Assembly (NCBI GenBank): GCA_016758965.1
Contig: JAEPRB010000044.1
Coordinates: forward strand, 144,351 to 208,350
DNA: 64,000 nt
DNA from: Circinella minor
Lineage: Eukaryota; Mucoromycota; Mucoromycetes; Mucorales; Lichtheimiaceae
Reading direction: 5' to 3'
Of this stretch, positions 60,804 to 64,000 are shown one piece after another (position 1 is the stretch's first letter; the number at the start of each line of letters is the position of its first letter). Under the pieces are notes generated by a model. The model saw only the letters and a program-made list of their open reading frames with translations. It was not told the DNA's origin and did no database searches. The translations under genes and the position numbers were made by a program.

Positions 60804-62868
60804 ATGCTTACTATCGCTTTGACGCCTGGTCCATTATCTGTTAAAGATCTTTGGTCTTTTTTGGGACCAACAATGAAGGATCTTGATGACTTAGCAACAA
60901 AAGGAATCAAAATTGAAATTGGAAAAGAAAACATTATGGTGAAAGCACATTTATTGGGAGTTACAGGTACCTATTCCTCCCGATTACGTTTTTAAACATA
61001 GAAGTACAATACTATAATATAAAATATAGTAATAAGACTTTCATAATTTTTTATAGCTTTAATAGGTGACATTCCTGCGATTAAAACACTTGCTAATGTA
61101 CAATCACATACTTCATTTTTTGGATGTCGTATTTGCCCATTACCAGGTATCCATGATGAAAATGGTTTTGGGATGTACTTTAATGATGTTGATAATGAGT
61201 ATAACATGGAATGGAAAACCAAAAAAGAATTTCTTGAGGGAACAGAGGTACATATGACATAAATTGGACGTATTTAGTTGGAATAAAGATAAGTTAATCA
61301 GCAATATTATATATACTTTATCTTTTCATTCTTCAGTCAGGAATTGTAGGTCCTTGCAAATTTGCACATCTGGATACGTTTCTATCTGCTGAATTTTTTA
61401 CAGGCGATGAAATGCATATGATTGGCCATGGTATCAGCCATCAATTCTATGACTTATTAATAGGTCAATATAATTTGAAGACAGAATGGAATAAAGCCCA
61501 TGAAAACCCGTTTCAAATTGATAATATTGCCGAAGTTCTGGAGAGTATAGATGTATCAAGAAAAAAAATCCCATCTGAATTCACTGGTGACTGGGCAAAT
61601 GTTAGTGGAAGTAAAATCAAAGCTGTAACCTAGATTGACTTTCTTCTTTATGCTATACCAACATTGGTAGTTCTATTACTAAAAACGTCCGATGCAAGAA
61701 AAGCAGCCATGTCACTTGTGCGTGCTTGTCAAACTGCATTATCATATAGTATAACACGTCAACAAGTTAATGTAGTAGAATCGTAAGTATAAATTTATTG
61801 TTCAGGCAGATGGTATATGTACTTCGCGGTTTAACATATAACGTGATTATTATAGTGATATCAAAGAATGGCATAGTTATTTACGTACTCTTATAAACTC
61901 TCAAATTTTGTCTGTATCTGTGTTTACCCCAAATCAACATTACCTTTCTCATGTTCCTGAGCTTATTCGACGGATGGGCCCAATGGTTTACTATTCATGT
62001 CGTTGTCTTGAAAGAATGGTTGGCGTTTACAGCAACTTATTACGAAAATCAGCAAACCCATCGATGGACGTAAATAAATATGTTCGTAATCTTGCCATAG
62101 GTCCATATATTGATACAGTATGTGGTACAACCAATAATAAAGAACCAAGTAAATACGTATATTATGTTGATGATTGTAATCAAGATGCAGCTGAAATCCA
62201 TGGAAAATTAAAAAAAGCTGATATGAATGCTATGATACAAGATCTTGGAGGTGTGAATGGTGGTGAATTAAAGAGAGCAATGATCTCATATAACAGACAA
62301 AATGGGAGAAACGTAACGATAAACACAAGTTTTAAATATGGACAGCGAATGTGGATTGGTGGTAATACATTCAGTAGTTTAATTGCTCATAGAGAAACTA
62401 GCCGGGCCGCTTATATTGTTAGAATAGAGTTGAACGTGGATGTGTATGTTGCTATTATTTATTGATACGTATATAAGAATATCTGCAGTTATTATAACGT
62501 AAATATAATACTAACAATTAACTTTTAGAAACTTATGCAAAGGGAAAGGCTCAATTGATGGGACAGGACCACAATATTATTTTGGTGAAATACCATTTTT
62601 TATGGTACATAAACAAGGACAAGATAAAAGAATATTGGTACCCATCTATGTATACGAACGACCATCTATCGACCCTAGCTCTGGTTCCGTATATATAACG
62701 TTAACTTCATTAAAGCGTTTAATAATTATTAATCCTGAATCAATAAATAATTTTTGTGGGACACTGACTTATGGTACTCGATCATACTTTATTTGGCCAA
62801 GAATGATATCTCACCACCCTGTGGTAATGGCCATAATTCATGGTGCTGTTAAAAATATATTCACTTAA
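60804..62868 (+). pseudogene. Tnp2-like (CACTA-type) DNA transposase remnant, one nonsense codon
   Basis: Exons join in phase at 60804-60966, 61066-61247, 61337-61782, 61856-62443 and 62529-62868 (572 codons). Family-like blocks: MLTIALTPGPLSVKDLWSFL, GDIPAIKTLANVQSHTSFFGCRICPLPG (Cys/His cluster region), DEMHMIGHGISHQFYDLL, IDFLLYAIPTLVV, HVPELIRRMGPMVYYSCRCLER and KEPSKYVYYVDDCNQ. These recall plant and fungal Tnp2/EnSpm-like transposases and their DUF4218-type C-terminal part. A TAG at 61631-61633 interrupts the frame between KAVT and IDFLLY, where a tryptophan would be usual. The N-terminal part expected in complete copies is missing. All other splice sites are intact, so the element probably decayed recently. 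Confidence 0.75.
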
Positions 62869-63059
62869 ACATTTGAATAAAAAACAAGTTGTACACTTTA
62901 TAATATATATATATATATATATTATGTCAAATATATTGTACGTACATAACATTGGATGTAATGTAGCAAGCTATAACATATTTTACTACGTAATGCTGAA
63001 AATTGTTAGCATGAAAATCGTTGACCAACTTCAAAATTTACTGGTCTTAACTAAATAAG
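62869..63059. other. Short spacer after the transposase remnant
   Basis: AT-rich with a (TA)n run at about 62902-62921; nothing else seen. Confidence 0.5.
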
Positions 63060-63530
63060 ACTTGAATAATACTTAACCTCAAGCAGATTCATTTTTTTAA
63101 TGCTTGAATAATTCCTGAATAATGTCTGAACCCAACTCATTTTTGTTTAATGCCTGAATAGTGCCTGAATAATGCCTGAACCCAACTCATTCACATTTAA
63201 TGCCTGAATAGTGCCTGAATAATGCCTGAACTCAACTCATTTTTGTTTAATGCCTGAATAGTGCCTGAATAATGCTTGAATAAAATAATGCCTGAATAAT
63301 GCCTGAATAATGCCTGAATAATGCTTTAAATTTAGTGCTTGAATAATACTTTAATAGTGCCTGAATAGTGCCTTAAATTTAATGCTTGAATAGTGCTTGA
63401 ATAATGCCTAAATAATGCTTTAAAATAGTGCTTGAATAAAGTATATGTTTTATCTACATCAAGCATAATTCAGGCATTATTTTAAGGCATTATTCAAGCA
63501 CTATCCAAATATTCAGGCATTATTTTTTAT
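63060..63530. repeat. Dense array of TGCCTGAATAA-type short repeats with inverted copies at its right end
   Basis: From about 63098 to 63440 the 11-bp motif (T)GCCTGAATAA/G, with TGCTTGAATAA variants, occurs more than twenty times. Part of the array is organised in units of about 55-60 bp that add CCCAACTCATTT. At 63465-63525 the motif returns in the opposite orientation (ATTCAGGCATTATT, repeated), giving a potential hairpin. Such subterminal motif arrays are typical of the ends of CACTA and some other DNA transposons, where transposase binds. Confidence 0.8.
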
Positions 63531-64000
63531 GTTGTGTTCGGTCCATTTTGCTTATTATAAACTGTTTATTTTTTTAGCCTATAGTAACAAAGCACCCACC
63601 ATTGCAGACGAGGATACTGTTATGGAGACTATTGAATCAATTGACTTTGTTAATGAAGAGAATATTGATCATGAGTCAAGTCAATTTTCGTTTTCGTTCT
63701 CTGCAGACACTGCTCGCGTAGTCCAAGAAAACGATGGTATCAGTGACACAGACGATACTGATAGTGAAAGCAGCAGTATTTCGGATGGTGATGATGATGA
63801 GATGCCAAACGACGAAGAAGATATCTACCAACTACGGTCTATTGCACCGGATCCTATCGTAGTGGCTGCTGCAACAGAAACAGTTTCAATCCAACCAAAG
63901 AAAAATAAAGTTAATGAAGCTTTGCCAAAAAATCGTCGTGGTAAAAATACATATCATTCACCAGACATCATGAAACAGGCATTGGTTCTTAAAGCTGCCG
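63529..64000 (+). CDS. 5' part of an unidentified acidic protein, probable transposon ORF (cut by window end)
   Basis: The frame is open from an ATG at 63529 to the window end. An alternative start is ATG 63622, and a splice acceptor (TTTTTTTAG or CCTATAG) just before NKAPTIADEDTVMETIES is also possible. The visible protein is very acidic and serine-rich (DTDDTDSESSSISDGDDDE), then turns basic (PKKNKVNEALPKNRRGKNTY) and seems to enter a helical segment (SPDIMKQALVLKA). The adjacent repeat array makes a transposon origin likely. The basic/helical part could be the DNA-binding domain of a transposase. Identity cannot be settled from this fragment. Confidence 0.5.
   Translation, partial: MLCSVHFAYYKLFIFLAYSNKAPTIADEDTVMETIESIDFVNEENIDHESSQFSFSFSADTARVVQENDGISDTDDTDSESSSISDGDDDEMPNDEEDIYQLRSIAPDPIVVAAATETVSIQPKKNKVNEALPKNRRGKNTYHSPDIMKQALVLKAA

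Noticed and set aside
1..64000. tRNA, rRNA and spliceosomal RNA genes
   Set aside because: Visual search for T-loop (GGTTCGAATCC-like) and U6-like strings found nothing convincing. A covariance-model scan would be needed to be sure.
1..64000. CRISPR arrays, operons and ribosome binding sites
   Set aside because: The window is nuclear fungal DNA with introns; the tandem repeats seen lack unique spacers of constant size.

Overview
This is an AT-rich eukaryotic window. Its genes carry many short GT-AG introns (roughly 55-245 nt), compact exons and glutamine/asparagine tracts. The gene set is fungal: an AreA-type GATA factor, a Zn2Cys6 plus PAS regulator, a sphingolipid C9-methyltransferase, an arrestin-like adaptor, a heterotrimeric G-alpha and an F-BAR/RhoGAP protein. 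A WNK-type kinase and the style of the transposons point to an early-diverging fungus, most likely Mucoromycota (Mucorales-like). I cannot name a species. All exon structures were worked out by hand from splice signals, reading phase and family similarity.

Layout. 1-1.4 kb: a decayed Ty3/Gypsy integrase piece. 1.4-2.7 kb: GATA factor (-). 2.7-6.4 kb: no certain gene, one possible 36-aa ORF and a striking 573-bp foldback element. 6.5-8.6 kb: ribosomal protein eS17 (-) and a JMJD7-like hydroxylase (+) diverging from a 130-bp promoter. 8.7-21.3 kb: a run of minus-strand genes (Zn2Cys6/PAS regulator, F-BAR/RhoGAP, putatively myristoylated methyltransferase, arrestin) with two hairpin elements near 15 kb. 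25.5-28.0 kb: WNK-type kinase (+). 28.5-29.8 kb: UIM/UBZ4 protein (-). 33.2-35.1 kb: amino-acid/auxin-permease-family transporter (+). 35.3-36.7 kb: two very small genes. 39.7-42.0 kb: a related pair of 33-34-aa ORFs flanking a 5'-truncated LINE copy with a perfect 16-bp target-site duplication. 42.7-44.7 kb: ATP synthase alpha (-). 45.4-47.0 kb: sphingolipid C9-methyltransferase-like enzyme (-). 51.1-52.5 kb: intronless sialate O-acetylesterase-like protein (+). 52.9-54.8 kb: G-alpha (-) with a 6-nt microexon. 54.8-60.8 kb: gene-poor. 60.8-64 kb: Tnp2-like transposase relic, a dense repeat array, and the start of another probable transposon ORF cut by the window end.

Several genes belong to signalling and membrane traffic (G-alpha, RhoGAP, WNK-type kinase, arrestin), to translation (eS17, JMJD7-like) and to mitochondrial energy supply (ATP1). 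There is no sign of a coordinated cluster. The least explained items are the foldback element with eight tandem TTCGCTTAT-containing units per arm, the duplicated micropeptide pair, the G-alpha microexon, and the excess of ACGTACGT in the spacers.
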